A program made the translations under genes and the position numbers. Source: an uncultured Dokdonia sp. (lineage in GTDB: Bacteria > Bacteroidota > Bacteroidia > Flavobacteriales > Flavobacteriaceae). Taken from it: a stretch of DNA of 64,000 nt. This document shows, one piece after another, positions 8,330-17,167 of this stretch. Below the pieces are notes generated by a model. It ran no database searches, was not told where the DNA came from, and saw nothing but the letters and a program-made list of their open reading frames with translations. Location: assembly GCF_947496725.1 (NCBI RefSeq), contig NZ_CANMDS010000005.1:124001-188000 (forward strand). The letters run 5' to 3'. Every line of letters begins with the position of its first letter. Position 1 is the first letter of the stretch.

Positions 8330-8468
8330 TTTATGTTGAGATAAATATAATAAAGCTATTTATCTTTTTAAATGACTTCTACTTCAAAATTACTTGAAAG
8401 TAAAAGCTTAGAAAAAAACCGTATCTTAAAGTGATGTAAATCAATTGTATAACTTAAACCCCGTAATT

Positions 8469-8915
8469 ATGAAGACGTTTGTATTAGTTTGTTTGTATGT
8501 GATGGGTGCTACACTCTTAACGAGTGATGGATTGATAAATGATAAAGGTGACTTAACTCTGGAAGGAGTTTGGGAACTTGAGAACCAGCAGATGTATGAG
8601 AATGGTATGATCTCTGAGACACTACCTAACCAAAACGGGTACAGGCAGGTCAAGATGTATAGTAAAGGTCGTGTGATGTGGACCCGTAATGACCCTAGTG
8701 ATGCAAATGAATGGTTTGGGTATGGGACTTACGAGGTAAAAGATGGCATATTAGAAGAGCGGTTGGAGTATGCTTCTGGACCTATGATGAAAATCGTAGA
8801 TACAACTCAGGTATTTAGGTTTGAATTATTGCTAGGTGCAAATAGCTACCAGCAACGACAGATGGATGATGAGGGCAACCCTACAGAAGGTGAGAGTTAT
8901 AAAAGATTAGAATAA
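8469..8915 (+). CDS. Small secreted protein, lipocalin-like size, function unknown
   Basis: Predicted 148 residues from ATG 8469, which gives the clean signal peptide MKTFVLVCLYVMGATLL; an alternative TTG at 8445 would put eight polar residues before it. The mature part has alternating aromatic beta-type strands (VWELENQQMY, MYSKGRVMWTRN, WFGYGTYEVKDG), which suggest a small beta-barrel such as a lipocalin-like fold. That is an impression only. It sits alone between two proline tRNA genes, one on each strand, and shares its 3' gap with the promoter of tRNA-Pro(TGG). Confidence 0.75.
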   Translation: MKTFVLVCLYVMGATLLTSDGLINDKGDLTLEGVWELENQQMYENGMISETLPNQNGYRQVKMYSKGRVMWTRNDPSDANEWFGYGTYEVKDGILEERLEYASGPMMKIVDTTQVFRFELLLGANSYQQRQMDDEGNPTEGESYKRLE

Positions 8916-8937
8916 CTGTAATTATATGTGATAAAGT

Positions 8938-8969
8938 TTGTGGTTATCTATTAGAGTTTAGTATATTTG
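8938..8969 (+). promoter_or_regulatory. Promoter of tRNA-Pro(TGG)
   Basis: TTG at 8938-8940, 21 bases, TATATTTG at 8962-8969; the tRNA begins 17 bases later. Matches the Bacteroidota consensus exactly. Confidence 0.8.
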
Positions 8970-8985
8970 CACCCCGATAAACGCT

Positions 8986-9060
8986 CGGGGTATAGCGTAG
9001 CCCGGTTATCGCGCCTCGTTTGGGACGAGGAGGTCGCAAGTTCGAATCTTGCTACCCCGA
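8986..9060 (+). tRNA. tRNA-Pro (anticodon TGG)
   Basis: Seventy-five bases. Acceptor CGGGGTA pairs with TACCCCG; anticodon stem CCTCG/CGAGG encloses TTTGGGA with anticodon TGG; T arm AAGTTCGAATCTT. Discriminator A, CCA not encoded. Followed at once by a terminator. Confidence 0.97.
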
Positions 9061-9064
9061 CAAA

Positions 9065-9091
9065 AACCAGCCTTTTTAGGCTGGTTTTTTT
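9065..9091 (+). terminator. Intrinsic terminator after tRNA-Pro(TGG)
   Basis: Perfect 8-base stem AACCAGCC/GGCTGGTT, six-base loop, then seven or more T. Confidence 0.92.
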
Positions 9092-9132
9092 ATTTTAAGA
9101 TGTTAAGTAAATTCTACCTTGGAGTTAAGACA

Positions 9133-9160
9133 TAAAAAAAGCGAGTCCTAATGGACTCGC
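9133..9160 (-). terminator. Intrinsic terminator of the DUF3078 gene
   Basis: Stem GCGAGTCC/GGACTCGC with a TAAT loop and seven A on the plus strand (U tract on the minus transcript). It ends the minus-strand transcript 46 bases after the stop at 9207. Confidence 0.9.
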
Positions 9161-9206
9161 TTTTGAGTTATTATAGTTGTTGTTTAAAACAACATTTTCT
9201 GTATGC

Positions 9207-10133
9207 TTAGAAAGAGTAGCTAAGTCCTAAAACCCAGTAGCTCTGTACTTGATTGTCTATGTTATCAAACCCTAGAGTAGTGTCCTCCTGAGCTATTTGT
9301 GCAAAGTTTAAAGCTTCTTGCTTGTTACCTCTAAGACCAAAATCAAATCCTACACCTATCTTTTTCCATAGTGTGTAAGCAAATCCGTTTGTCCAAGTCC
9401 AGTTAGAAAGGTCTGAAGATTTGTAGCTTGCAAAGGCAGATAAGTTAGACTTAAAAGCAATTTGTCCAATCTGACGTGTGTAATCTGCAACGATTTTTGC
9501 ACCTAAAGAAGATTCAAATACTGCGTCATTATCAGAAAATACAAAGTTGTAGTTAAGTGGGTGTACCACAACTACAAGATTTTCTATAGGAGTCCAAGTA
9601 GCACCTATACCTAGGTCAAGGTATCCAGGATCATTAAAGTTGTTTAAAATAGTTGTTCTGTACTCTCCTAAAGCAGATGCAGCAAGTGTTTCAGTTAGTT
9701 TGTAACCGTAAAGTGATGATACGTTAAAAACATCTGTTGCTTCTCTAAAGCTATCATCATCTGTTGCGTCATCTTGGTCATCAAACTTTACCCATCCTAA
9801 GTTTACATTAAGGCTATTTCTCCAGAAGTATTTATCTTCTAGTTTATTTGCAAATGCGTTACCTGTAACAGTGATGTTACCTGAAGATACGTTAGGCGTT
9901 CCTTGAGAAAACCAATCGTTAAATTTAGAGATATTTCCTCCTATAGTTCCAAAAGCACCGTACTTCCATCCTGGAAGTGCATCTATTTTAGCTTGTAGAG
10001 CGTCAACTTCTCCTTGTAGTTTTGCAATTTCTGCTTTTTTAGGTGATTGTTGTGCTTTAAGCTCTTCTTCTGTTTGTGCTTGTAAGCTGATTGCGAGGAA
10101 CATAGCAGCTCCTAATACAATAAGTCTTTTCAT
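9207..10133 (-). CDS. DUF3078 outer-membrane barrel-like protein
   Basis: A 308-residue exported protein with signal peptide MKRLIVLGAAMFLAISLQAQ. A short Lys/Glu/Ala-rich, probably coiled segment (residues 21-53) precedes the DUF3078 part, which is rich in alternating beta strands and aromatic residues and closes in YWVLGLSYSF, a typical terminal strand for outer-membrane assembly. Function is not known. A second DUF3078 gene lies just upstream (10287-11243). A -7 box TATATTTG (10168-10161, minus) precedes it by 27 bases, and a terminator follows, so it may be its own transcript. Confidence 0.85.
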   Translation of the reverse strand: MKRLIVLGAAMFLAISLQAQTEEELKAQQSPKKAEIAKLQGEVDALQAKIDALPGWKYGAFGTIGGNISKFNDWFSQGTPNVSSGNITVTGNAFANKLEDKYFWRNSLNVNLGWVKFDDQDDATDDDSFREATDVFNVSSLYGYKLTETLAASALGEYRTTILNNFNDPGYLDLGIGATWTPIENLVVVVHPLNYNFVFSDNDAVFESSLGAKIVADYTRQIGQIAFKSNLSAFASYKSSDLSNWTWTNGFAYTLWKKIGVGFDFGLRGNKQEALNFAQIAQEDTTLGFDNIDNQVQSYWVLGLSYSF

Positions 10134-10286
10134 AATAATTAATAGTTAAGTTTTGTATTACAAATATATAACTATTAAAAAACCAGAGAGGTTTTTAGAA
10201 ATTTTTACAGATACTATTCCTTTAATCGATTAAATGTGAGTTTTATCGTGCTAGATAAAGGCTTTTGCCTAAATATTTGAATGTAT

Positions 10287-11243
10287 TTAAGATTTCCATT
10301 CAAGAAAGGCATATTTAAGACCTACGCCTAGTACCTCTCTTACTTGTAGACCGCTTATGGCATTCTCATCATATATGAGCTGTACGGCGAGGTTTGTAGT
10401 GATGTATTTATTAACCTGCATAGCGACATTGAGCGTGTAGTCAATATCTACATTTTTTGTATTCTCAAGGTAGTCTGCATACAGATTAAGCGTGTTTTCA
10501 AAAACTATATTTTCAAACAGTTCTTCCTTATGATAAGCACTTACAGAAGCTCCTAATTCAAAACGTACGTTTTCATTAGCCTGTACTCCAAAAAATGGCT
10601 CATAAGCTTCAATAGCGGCAGGGTCATTTTCATTTACGGTGGTAAATCTAGAGTTTACAAATATAAATCTTGCCGTAGCGGGAGCCACGTTTACCTTAAA
10701 ATCGTTACTTTCTTTCCATAACAACCCAGGACCTATCTGTAAATATGCAGGAGAAAAACTAGTTGTAATGAGTTTGCGATCTTGTACCGTTTCTATAACC
10801 TCACCAGCATCATTAAGGACTTGCCTGTCAAAAAACTCATAACCCGGAGCCATTTGAGTTCTAAAATTAAAGAGACCAGAATAATACCATTTTGAACTGT
10901 CTATACGACTACCTACTAGGCTATTAAGTTCAAGCCTATCTGTGGTTTTTCTAACAAACACTTGGTCTTTTGTAGCGGCAAGACCTAGTATTGCGGTAAG
11001 CTTTGTATCCCAGTTGAGTTTTTTACGCTTGTAATTTACATCCCAATTAAGGTTAAAGTTACCTGCTACGTTTGATGTTCCTCCACCTTGCCAGTTGTCA
11101 TTAAAGGCGCTCTGGCTAAATAACAACTCCATAAGACCTTTGCTTTTCCACCCATCTGGAAGGGAGTCTTTCTTTTTATCTGTTTTTTGAGCAAAGGTAA
11201 TTGTGGTACCTAGTAGTAACAGTGGTAAGAGTATATACTTCAT
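10287..11243 (-). CDS. DUF3078 outer-membrane barrel-like protein (second copy)
   Basis: A 318-residue secreted protein with signal MKYILLPLLLLGTTITFAQ. The DUF3078 region begins at GWKSKGLMELLFSQSAFNDNW and has the family pattern of strands with Asn/Trp-rich turns; the end VLGVGLKYAFLEWK looks like a barrel terminal strand. It is a diverged paralogue of the neighbour at 9207, and the two are in tandem on the same strand. I recall this family next to SUF genes in other flavobacteria, which would make the linkage conserved, but no direct role in cluster assembly is known to me. Confidence 0.85.
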   Translation of the reverse strand: MKYILLPLLLLGTTITFAQKTDKKKDSLPDGWKSKGLMELLFSQSAFNDNWQGGGTSNVAGNFNLNWDVNYKRKKLNWDTKLTAILGLAATKDQVFVRKTTDRLELNSLVGSRIDSSKWYYSGLFNFRTQMAPGYEFFDRQVLNDAGEVIETVQDRKLITTSFSPAYLQIGPGLLWKESNDFKVNVAPATARFIFVNSRFTTVNENDPAAIEAYEPFFGVQANENVRFELGASVSAYHKEELFENIVFENTLNLYADYLENTKNVDIDYTLNVAMQVNKYITTNLAVQLIYDENAISGLQVREVLGVGLKYAFLEWKS

Positions 11244-11306
11244 TATATAGCAGGGATGAATTAAGCAGTCTAATATACGGAGCCTTTACTTATTATTCAA
11301 GGAGCC

Positions 11307-11816
11307 TTACTTTGTCTTCTTGTAAAGAGGTACGGAAGAGCACGCCTCACCAAACATTAAACTACGCGCAACGGGCTGTAATTTTTCTATGAGCAGTAAA
11401 TAGGCATTTTCTGGAACGGGTTTGTTAGAACATCCTTTTACAATAACAGGTACATTCTCATAAGGAGTCACGTCTATGCCTTGTATAACTTCTGTGTATA
11501 ATATGGTCTCTAGTAGTGCTAGGTCACCTGTAATTACTTTTTTTGCGATACCCTGCATATGAGTGGCTACGAGCATATATGCCCAAGCTGGAACAATGGC
11601 GTCTGTGCTACAATGTAACGCTACAAATGCATTTGTATATTGACTCCAGTCGTGTTCCTTTACGCTTTTTCTAAAAGCTGTCTCGCGTAGTATAAAACCT
11701 TGATCTAGCCATTGAGAAATATCAACAAGTTGTCTATTACCCTGTAGATATAAATCTTCTAGATCAAAGGTTACTAGCTTGCTATTTGCAACTCTATTTA
11801 TAATTTCTTCGGCCAT
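11307..11816 (-). CDS. DUF2480 family protein
   Basis: A 169-residue cytoplasmic protein without signal peptide or membrane segment. Recognisable family stretches are VTFDLEDLY, ISQWLDQGFILRE, FVALHCSTDAIVPAWAYML and GCSNKPVPENAYLLL. Conserved cysteines at HCST, GCSN and EACS could bind metal or cluster, which is speculation. It lies 11 bases after sufT in the same direction, so it is probably cotranscribed with the SUF genes; its exact function is unknown. Confidence 0.85.
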   Translation of the reverse strand: MAEEIINRVANSKLVTFDLEDLYLQGNRQLVDISQWLDQGFILRETAFRKSVKEHDWSQYTNAFVALHCSTDAIVPAWAYMLVATHMQGIAKKVITGDLALLETILYTEVIQGIDVTPYENVPVIVKGCSNKPVPENAYLLLIEKLQPVARSLMFGEACSSVPLYKKTK

Positions 11817-11827
11817 TGCGAGAATAA

Positions 11828-12145
11828 TTACAGCATTCCTAGTTCTAGCTTTGCTTCTTCACTCATAAGGTCTTGTGTCCAAGGTGGGTCAAAAGTGATC
11901 TCAACCTCACAGTCTTTAACATCTTTAAGTGACTTCACTTTTTCTTCTACCTCTAGTGGTAACGTTTCTGCAACGGGGCAGTTAGGCGTGGTAAGAGTCA
12001 TAAGGATTTTTGTATCCATATCTTCATTTACAAATACGTCGTAAATCAATCCTAGTTCATAAATATCTACTGGGATTTCTGGGTCATATATTGTTTTAAG
12101 AACACGTACAATTTTGTCACCTAGCTCTTCTGTGTTGATTTCCAT
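11828..12145 (-). CDS. sufT: SufT-like MIP18 (DUF59) family protein
   Basis: A 105-residue stand-alone MIP18 domain: YDPEIPVDIYELGLIYDV is the hallmark, with TTPNCPVAE carrying the conserved cysteine (about residue 71) and a VEITFDPPW strand. Members assist Fe-S protein maturation. It is in the SUF region between sufE and the DUF2480 gene; a palindrome copy lies in the 77-base gap before it. The Mrp protein at 4350 carries the same domain at its N-terminus. Confidence 0.9.
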   Translation of the reverse strand: MEINTEELGDKIVRVLKTIYDPEIPVDIYELGLIYDVFVNEDMDTKILMTLTTPNCPVAETLPLEVEEKVKSLKDVKDCEVEITFDPPWTQDLMSEEAKLELGML

Positions 12146-12196
12146 ATGCTTTATATAATCTGCTTGTGCAGGGTTGTTTTTAATGTGTTTTGTTAC

Positions 12197-12210
12197 GCTT
12201 TCGCGAAAGC
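12197..12210. repeat. Dispersed palindrome, copy 4
   Basis: Intergenic between sufE and sufT; 19 of 20 bases of the long form. Confidence 0.95.
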
Positions 12211-12222
12211 GTGATACAGCTC

Positions 12223-12648
12223 TTAATTAAGTTGTGTCTGGTATGCTACGGCATACAGTTTTATTTGTTTGATCATACTCACGAGTCCATTTGCGCGCGT
12301 AGGTGAGAGGTGTTCCTTAAGACCTATCTCATCTATAAACGCAGTATCTGCATCTATAATTGCTTGTGGTGACTGGTTTGAAAAAGCTCGTATAAGGATG
12401 GCAATAATTCCCTTTGTGATTATTGCATCGCTATCTGCAGTAAATGCTACTTGTCCATTTTCCATAGTGGCGTGTACCCATACCTTGCTCTGGCATCCTT
12501 TTATAATGTAGTCATCTGTTTTAAATGCTTCATCTATAAGTGGTAGTGATTTGCCTAGATCAATCATATATTCATAACGCTGCATCCAGTCTTCAAACAT
12601 AGAAAACTCATCTACTATCTCGTCTTGTATTTCTTGTATGCTAGCCAT
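12223..12648 (-). CDS. sufE: Cysteine desulfuration protein SufE
   Basis: A 141-residue SufE domain. The sulfur-accepting cysteine is Cys52 in IIKGCQSKVWVHA; other family features are the DWMQRYEYMIDLGKSLP helix and ADSDAIITKGIIAIL. It takes persulfide sulfur from SufS and delivers it to the SufBCD scaffold. A minus-strand -7 box TATCTTTG (12697-12690) lies 41 bases upstream without a clear -33, so it may have some independent expression within the SUF region. Confidence 0.95.
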   Translation of the reverse strand: MASIQEIQDEIVDEFSMFEDWMQRYEYMIDLGKSLPLIDEAFKTDDYIIKGCQSKVWVHATMENGQVAFTADSDAIITKGIIAILIRAFSNQSPQAIIDADTAFIDEIGLKEHLSPTRANGLVSMIKQIKLYAVAYQTQLN

Positions 12649-12716
12649 AATTATGATATCTGTATGTGTTGTATTCTATTATTACTTTACAAAGATAATG
12701 CCCAGAAGATTAACTG

Positions 12717-13265
12717 TCATTTTGGCGAGTGGAGCATTTTGTGCATATACCACATTTTACGATGCTCATCTTTAAGTAAGTCAAAAGGCAATAGCTGAAA
12801 CTCGGTTTTTATATACCCTGCTTTCTTATAAAACAGTTGAGCCTGGGTATGTGTGTGCATCGCATCAAGCCATATTATTTTATAGTCTAACCTTCTAGCT
12901 AGCTGCTCTCCATATTGCATTATATCTCTTCCTACTCCTTTACCTTGTACAGAAGGGTGCAAATAGAGTCTATGTAACTTTAAGCCTGCTAGCGGTGGTA
13001 GTGGTGTGTATACTTGATTATACACATATTTAAAAATACCTACAGTTTCATTTTTATAAAGTATGAAATGGTAGTGACTTTGTGGTGTAGCAAGATCTTT
13101 TTTAAGGCTTTCTAAGCTGTAAATATGGTTTAAGTACCAAGAGCAGTCATCTTTCCAGAAATGCCCGTATGCAGCTGGATAAACTTCTTGCATTAACTCA
13201 AGTAACTTGGGTTGGTCCTCAATTTTTATAGGCTGTAAGCTTAGATGACTATTTATTGTTATCAA
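12717..13265 (-). CDS. GNAT-family N-acetyltransferase
   Basis: A 182-residue acetyltransferase: LHRLYLHPSVQGKGVGRDIMQYGEQLAR holds the acetyl-CoA loop (Q/RxxGxG/A) at about residues 98-125, and AQLFYKKAGY is the usual C-terminal motif. Substrate unknown. The start is TTG at 13265, inside the last 17 bases of the META-domain gene upstream, indicating translational coupling. It lies within the SUF region but there is no sequence sign of a role in cluster assembly. Confidence 0.88.
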   Translation of the reverse strand: MITINSHLSLQPIKIEDQPKLLELMQEVYPAAYGHFWKDDCSWYLNHIYSLESLKKDLATPQSHYHFILYKNETVGIFKYVYNQVYTPLPPLAGLKLHRLYLHPSVQGKGVGRDIMQYGEQLARRLDYKIIWLDAMHTHTQAQLFYKKAGYIKTEFQLLPFDLLKDEHRKMWYMHKMLHSPK

Positions 13266-13668
13266 TAAGTGCTTTTTTGGAAATACCTGTTATGATTGCA
13301 TCACTATCTCTATAAAGTGTAATCGTGTCACCCTTTTTTAGAAATGATGTAACTTCAGATAAGTTGTCATAATATAATTGTTCTATATCATCGTGAGGAC
13401 AAGCCCTTTTTGTATTAGCCACATATGAAAACTGAAGCGCAGTACCTCTGAGTGCATAATCTGTCATATAGTTATTACAGCCAGTTGTGCCACTTATAGA
13501 ACGCTTTTTATTATCAATAGTAAGAGATAATGCTGTCTCTGAGACGTCTTCTCCAGCCACAGATGTAATCATAAAATCACCTTTAAAGATCATTGGAGCT
13601 TGTGATAACTGGGCGTGACTTATCGTAAAGCCTGCTATAAAAAGTACTAGAGTATATACTGCTTTCAT
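13249..13668 (-). CDS. META-domain secreted protein (HslJ-like)
   Basis: A 139-residue protein with signal peptide MKAVYTLVLFIAGFTISHAQ. The META/HslJ domain is shown by ISGTTGCNNYMTDYAL and TKRACPHDDIEQLYYDNL, the two cysteines probably forming a disulfide, followed by DTITLYRDSDAIITGI. Periplasmic; the domain is linked to stress or heat-shock proteins elsewhere but its biochemical role is unclear. It follows sufS by 11 bases and overlaps the next gene. Confidence 0.85.
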   Translation of the reverse strand: MKAVYTLVLFIAGFTISHAQLSQAPMIFKGDFMITSVAGEDVSETALSLTIDNKKRSISGTTGCNNYMTDYALRGTALQFSYVANTKRACPHDDIEQLYYDNLSEVTSFLKKGDTITLYRDSDAIITGISKKALIDNNK

Positions 13669-13679
13669 AATTCTATTTT

Positions 13680-14894
13680 TTAAGATAACATCGCAACTGC
13701 GCGTTTTACTCCATCTATAAATTTATCAATCTCTTCTTTTGTGTTGTAGAAAGAAAATGAGGCACGTACTGTACCTGGTATTTTATAAAAGTCCATAATG
13801 GGTTGAGCACAATGGTGCCCTGTGCGCACTGCTATACCTAATTTATCAAGTATGGTGCCAATGTCATAAGGGTGAATCTCACCTACATTAAAAGAAACTA
13901 CCGCAGTTTTATGTGCAGATGTGCCATAAATTTTAAGCCCTTCAATCTCGAGGAGCTGCTTTGTGGCATACTGTAAAAGCTCATCTTCATAAGCTGCAAT
14001 ATTATCAAAACCTAGCCCATTCATATAATCTAAGCCCACACCTGTAGCAATGCCGCCACAAATATTAGGTGTTCCTGCTTCAAATTTATGTGGTAGACCC
14101 GCGTAGGTTGTTTTTTCAAAACTCACCTGGTCTATCATCTCGCCACCACCTTGATAAGGAGGGAGTTTAGTAAGCCATTCTTCTTTACCATATAACACGC
14201 CTACACCCGTCGGGCCACATATTTTGTGAGCAGAGCATACGTAAAAGTCGGCATCTAGGGCTTGTACATCTGGTTTTATGTGTGGTGTTGCTTGTGCGCC
14301 ATCTATTAGTACCGCTGCACCTACTTTGTGAGCTTCGGTAATGATTTCTTCTATAGGGTTTATGGTTCCTAATGCGTTTGATACGTGATTTACAAAGACC
14401 AGTTTGAGTTGTGGTGATAACGCTTTCGCGAAAGCGTCCATATCCAGTTCTCCACTTTCTGTTTGTGGTATAACTTTAAGTATAGCGCCCGTCTTCTCAC
14501 AAAGCATTTGCCACGGTACAATATTACTATGATGCTCTAGCGCCGAAACGAGTACCTCTTCGCCCTTTTTTAGAATACTTGCAAAGCCATTTGCCACTAG
14601 GTTTATGGCGTGCGTTGTGCCTGCGGTGAGTATAATCTCATACGGCTGTGCTGCGTTAAAATGCTTCTGGATTTTTATGCGTGCTTCCTCATAAGCATCT
14701 GTGGCCTCTTGTGAGAGTGAGTGTACGCCACGGTGTATGTTTGCATTATAGTTAGAGTAATAATCTAAAATGGCGTCTATAACAACTTGTGGTGTTTGTG
14801 ATGTTGCGGCATTGTCAAAATAAATAAGCGGTTTTCCGTTTACTTCTCTTTTGAGAATAGGGAAGTCTTCACGTATTTTTTTAATATCTAACAT
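13680..14894 (-). CDS. sufS: Cysteine desulfurase SufS
   Basis: A 404-residue PLP enzyme of class V (type II desulfurase) that takes sulfur from cysteine to give alanine and enzyme persulfide. The PLP lysine is in SAHKICGPTGVG (about residue 225) and the active cysteine is in RTGHHCAQPIM (about 362). DNAATSQTP and HRGVHSLSQ are typical N-terminal motifs. The palindrome at 14422 is read as DAFAKALSP in the large domain. A terminator and a possible -7 box separate this gene from sufD, so it appears to start a second SUF transcript (sufS, META, GNAT and beyond). Confidence 0.96.
   Translation of the reverse strand: MLDIKKIREDFPILKREVNGKPLIYFDNAATSQTPQVVIDAILDYYSNYNANIHRGVHSLSQEATDAYEEARIKIQKHFNAAQPYEIILTAGTTHAINLVANGFASILKKGEEVLVSALEHHSNIVPWQMLCEKTGAILKVIPQTESGELDMDAFAKALSPQLKLVFVNHVSNALGTINPIEEIITEAHKVGAAVLIDGAQATPHIKPDVQALDADFYVCSAHKICGPTGVGVLYGKEEWLTKLPPYQGGGEMIDQVSFEKTTYAGLPHKFEAGTPNICGGIATGVGLDYMNGLGFDNIAAYEDELLQYATKQLLEIEGLKIYGTSAHKTAVVSFNVGEIHPYDIGTILDKLGIAVRTGHHCAQPIMDFYKIPGTVRASFSFYNTKEEIDKFIDGVKRAVAMLS
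14422..14435. repeat. Dispersed palindrome, copy 5 (in sufS)
   Basis: Perfect 14-mer; read as AFAKA. Confidence 0.95.
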
Positions 14895-14912
14895 AGCATT
14901 TTTTCTTTAGTA

Positions 14913-14920
14913 CAAAGATA
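14913..14920 (-). promoter_or_regulatory. Possible -7 box of sufS
   Basis: TATCTTTG on the minus strand, 18 bases before the sufS ATG. No good -33 TTG at the expected distance. It lies downstream of the sufD terminator, which supports separate expression. Confidence 0.5.
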
Positions 14921-14970
14921 CAAACTGAAGGACTTTTAACCAGTTATAGGAGCCTGTCTATATGTATAAA

Positions 14971-14999
14971 AAAAGCCGCTACGATAGGTAGCGGCTTTT
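14971..14999 (-). terminator. Intrinsic terminator between sufD and sufS
   Basis: Perfect 12-base stem AAAAGCCGCTAC/GTAGCGGCTTTT with a five-base loop; a run of A on the plus strand gives a U tract in the minus transcript. It lies just after the sufD stop. Confidence 0.92.
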
Positions 15000-15019
15000 G
15001 TAATTATTTGAAGTCAATC

Positions 15020-16333
15020 TTATTGATCAAAACCGATGTTTACACCTATTTTCTTTGCAATAAGTTTTGTGATTCTTGCTTTAAGCTGTGGAATCTTAAC
15101 ACTAGAAAGTACAGTGTTTGCAAAGGCATACATAAGTAATGCGCGTCCTTCTTTTTCACCTATACCACGTGATTGTAAATAAAATAATGCACTTTCATCT
15201 AGTTGTCCGATAGTACAACCGTGAGAACAACGTACATCATCTGCAAAGATCTCAAGCTGAGGCTTTGAGTTTATGGTCGCTGTGTCATCTAGTAAGATGT
15301 TGTTATTAGACTGATACGCATTAGTCTTTTGGGCTTCTTTCTCCACAACAACTTTTCCGTTAAAGACACCAGTAGATTTTTCGGCAAAGATACCTTTGTA
15401 ATCTTGGTGACTCTCACAGTTAGGTGTGATGTGGTGCACAAGCGTGTTGTGATCTACGTGTTGTTTTCCTTCTATAATCGTAACACCTTTAAGGATAGAA
15501 TCCATATACTCACCCTTCTGGTAAAAGTTAAGGTTGTTACGAGTGATGTTACCACCTAGAGAGAATGTATGTACAGATACAATACTTTCTTTATGTTGTT
15601 CAATTTCTGTGGTGTCTATAAGAGAAGCTTCAAGCTTATCATTTTGAATCTTATAGTAATCTACAAGGGCTCTTTTATCTGCAAAAATCTCTGTAACGAC
15701 GTTTGTTAAGACCTTTTTGTCAGAGAGACTCTGGTGACGCTCTATGATTTGTACTTCAGAGTTTTCTTCGGCTACAATGAGGTTACGTGGTTGTAACATC
15801 ATAGCATCATTTGCTCCAGTAGAGAAGTGTACTATCTGTATAGGCTTTTGAGCTACTTTTCCTTTTGGTATGTAGATATATGCACCATCTTTTGCATAAG
15901 CAGTGTTCAATGCATCCATTGACTCGCCTTTTGCAATTTTATTAAAGTACACATCTATTACTTGCTTGTACTTAGGTTTTGTAAGTGCAGCACCCATTGT
16001 ACACACATCTATACCATCGTGTGTAGTTTCAGAGAGGTATGAACTGTAAACACCATCTACAAAAACAATTTTATAGGTGTCTACATCATTTAAGAAATAC
16101 TGTTTTACATCCTTAAAATCAAGAGCAGCTTCTTTGCTAGGGAAGATGTTGTAGTCTTCTTTAAGAATGCTGTTAAGTGAGGTGTATTTCCAGTTTTCTA
16201 ACTTCTTGGTAGGAAACCCTTCTGCCTCAAAAGTTTTGATAGCTTCATTGCGTATCCCGTAGATAGGCGAATCTGCATCTATACTTTCTTGTAAGACGAT
16301 GTGGTTACTTACTAATTTATCTTTTAAACTCAT
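15020..16333 (-). CDS. sufD: Fe-S cluster assembly protein SufD
   Basis: A 437-residue SufD, part of the SufBC2D scaffold. The N-terminal helical region has FPTKKLENWKYTSL, typical of SufD, and the C-terminal beta-helix has HNTLVHHITPNCESHQDYKG, CSHGCTIGQLDESALFYLQSRGI (positions about 370-395) and the conserved His/Cys pattern. It lies 58 bases after sufC in the same direction and is followed by a strong terminator. Confidence 0.96.
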   Translation of the reverse strand: MSLKDKLVSNHIVLQESIDADSPIYGIRNEAIKTFEAEGFPTKKLENWKYTSLNSILKEDYNIFPSKEAALDFKDVKQYFLNDVDTYKIVFVDGVYSSYLSETTHDGIDVCTMGAALTKPKYKQVIDVYFNKIAKGESMDALNTAYAKDGAYIYIPKGKVAQKPIQIVHFSTGANDAMMLQPRNLIVAEENSEVQIIERHQSLSDKKVLTNVVTEIFADKRALVDYYKIQNDKLEASLIDTTEIEQHKESIVSVHTFSLGGNITRNNLNFYQKGEYMDSILKGVTIIEGKQHVDHNTLVHHITPNCESHQDYKGIFAEKSTGVFNGKVVVEKEAQKTNAYQSNNNILLDDTATINSKPQLEIFADDVRCSHGCTIGQLDESALFYLQSRGIGEKEGRALLMYAFANTVLSSVKIPQLKARITKLIAKKIGVNIGFDQ

Positions 16334-16391
16334 ATTGTTCTGTTGTAAGATCTGTTTGTGTGATGTTAAATCACTACTGCAACAGGTCTAG

Positions 16392-17144
16392 TTATGCACC
16401 TACTTCTTCTTTGAGCCAGTCGTACCCTTTTTCTTCTAGTTCTAGAGCAAGTTCTTTTCCTCCAGAACGTACAATCTTACCGTTCATAAGTACGTGTACA
16501 AAATCTGGCACGATGTAGTCAAGAAGTCTCTGGTAGTGAGTGATTACAAGTACTGCATTATCTTCACTCTTAAGCTTGTTAACGCCATTTGCAACAATGC
16601 GCAGTGCGTCAATGTCAAGTCCAGAATCTGTTTCGTCTAGAATAGCAAGCTTAGGCTCTAGCATTGCCATCTGGAAAATCTCGTTACGTTTCTTTTCTCC
16701 TCCAGAGAAACCTACGTTAAGAGATCTAGATAAGAACTTACGGTCCATCTCAAGGAGTTCTGCTTTTTCTTTAATCTTCTTAAGCATCTCACTAGCTGGC
16801 ATATCTTCTAGTCCTTTTGCTTTTCGAGTCTCGTTTATAGCAGTCTTGATGAAGTTTGTTACAGATACACCAGGTATCTCAACAGGATATTGAAAAGATA
16901 AGAAAACACCCTCGTGAGCTCTTTCTTCTGGATCCATTTCTAATAGAGATTCACCATTAAGGTCTATGTCTCCATTACTTACTTCATACTCTTCTTTTCC
17001 TGCAATAACAGAAGCGAGTGTACTTTTACCAGAACCATTAGGTCCCATAATTGCGTGCACTTCTCCGGCCTTCATCTCAAGGTTGATTCCCTTAAGAATA
17101 TCTTTCTCTTCAATGCCTGCGTGCAGATTTTTTACTGATAACAT
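16392..17144 (-). CDS. sufC: Fe-S cluster assembly ATPase SufC
   Basis: A 250-residue ABC-type ATPase. Walker [10 protein letters not shown] is at about residues 35-43, the signature [14 protein letters not shown] near 150, Walker [16 protein letters not shown], and the switch histidine in [11 protein letters not shown]. It is the soluble motor of the SufBC2D complex. It follows the small lipoprotein gene by 23 bases. Confidence 0.97.
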   Translation of the reverse strand: MLSVKNLHAGIEEKDILKGINLEMKAGEVHAIMGPNGSGKSTLASVIAGKEEYEVSNGDIDLNGESLLEMDPEERAHEGVFLSFQYPVEIPGVSVTNFIKTAINETRKAKGLEDMPASEMLKKIKEKAELLEMDRKFLSRSLNVGFSGGEKKRNEIFQMAMLEPKLAILDETDSGLDIDALRIVANGVNKLKSEDNAVLVITHYQRLLDYIVPDFVHVLMNGKIVRSGGKELALELEEKGYDWLKEEVGA

Positions 17145-17167
17145 AGTTCTACGTTCTAATTGTGCGA

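Noticed and set aside
8255-9060. Integrated element between the two proline tRNAs
   Set aside because: The interval holds one small gene, with no integrase and no direct repeats at the tRNA ends.
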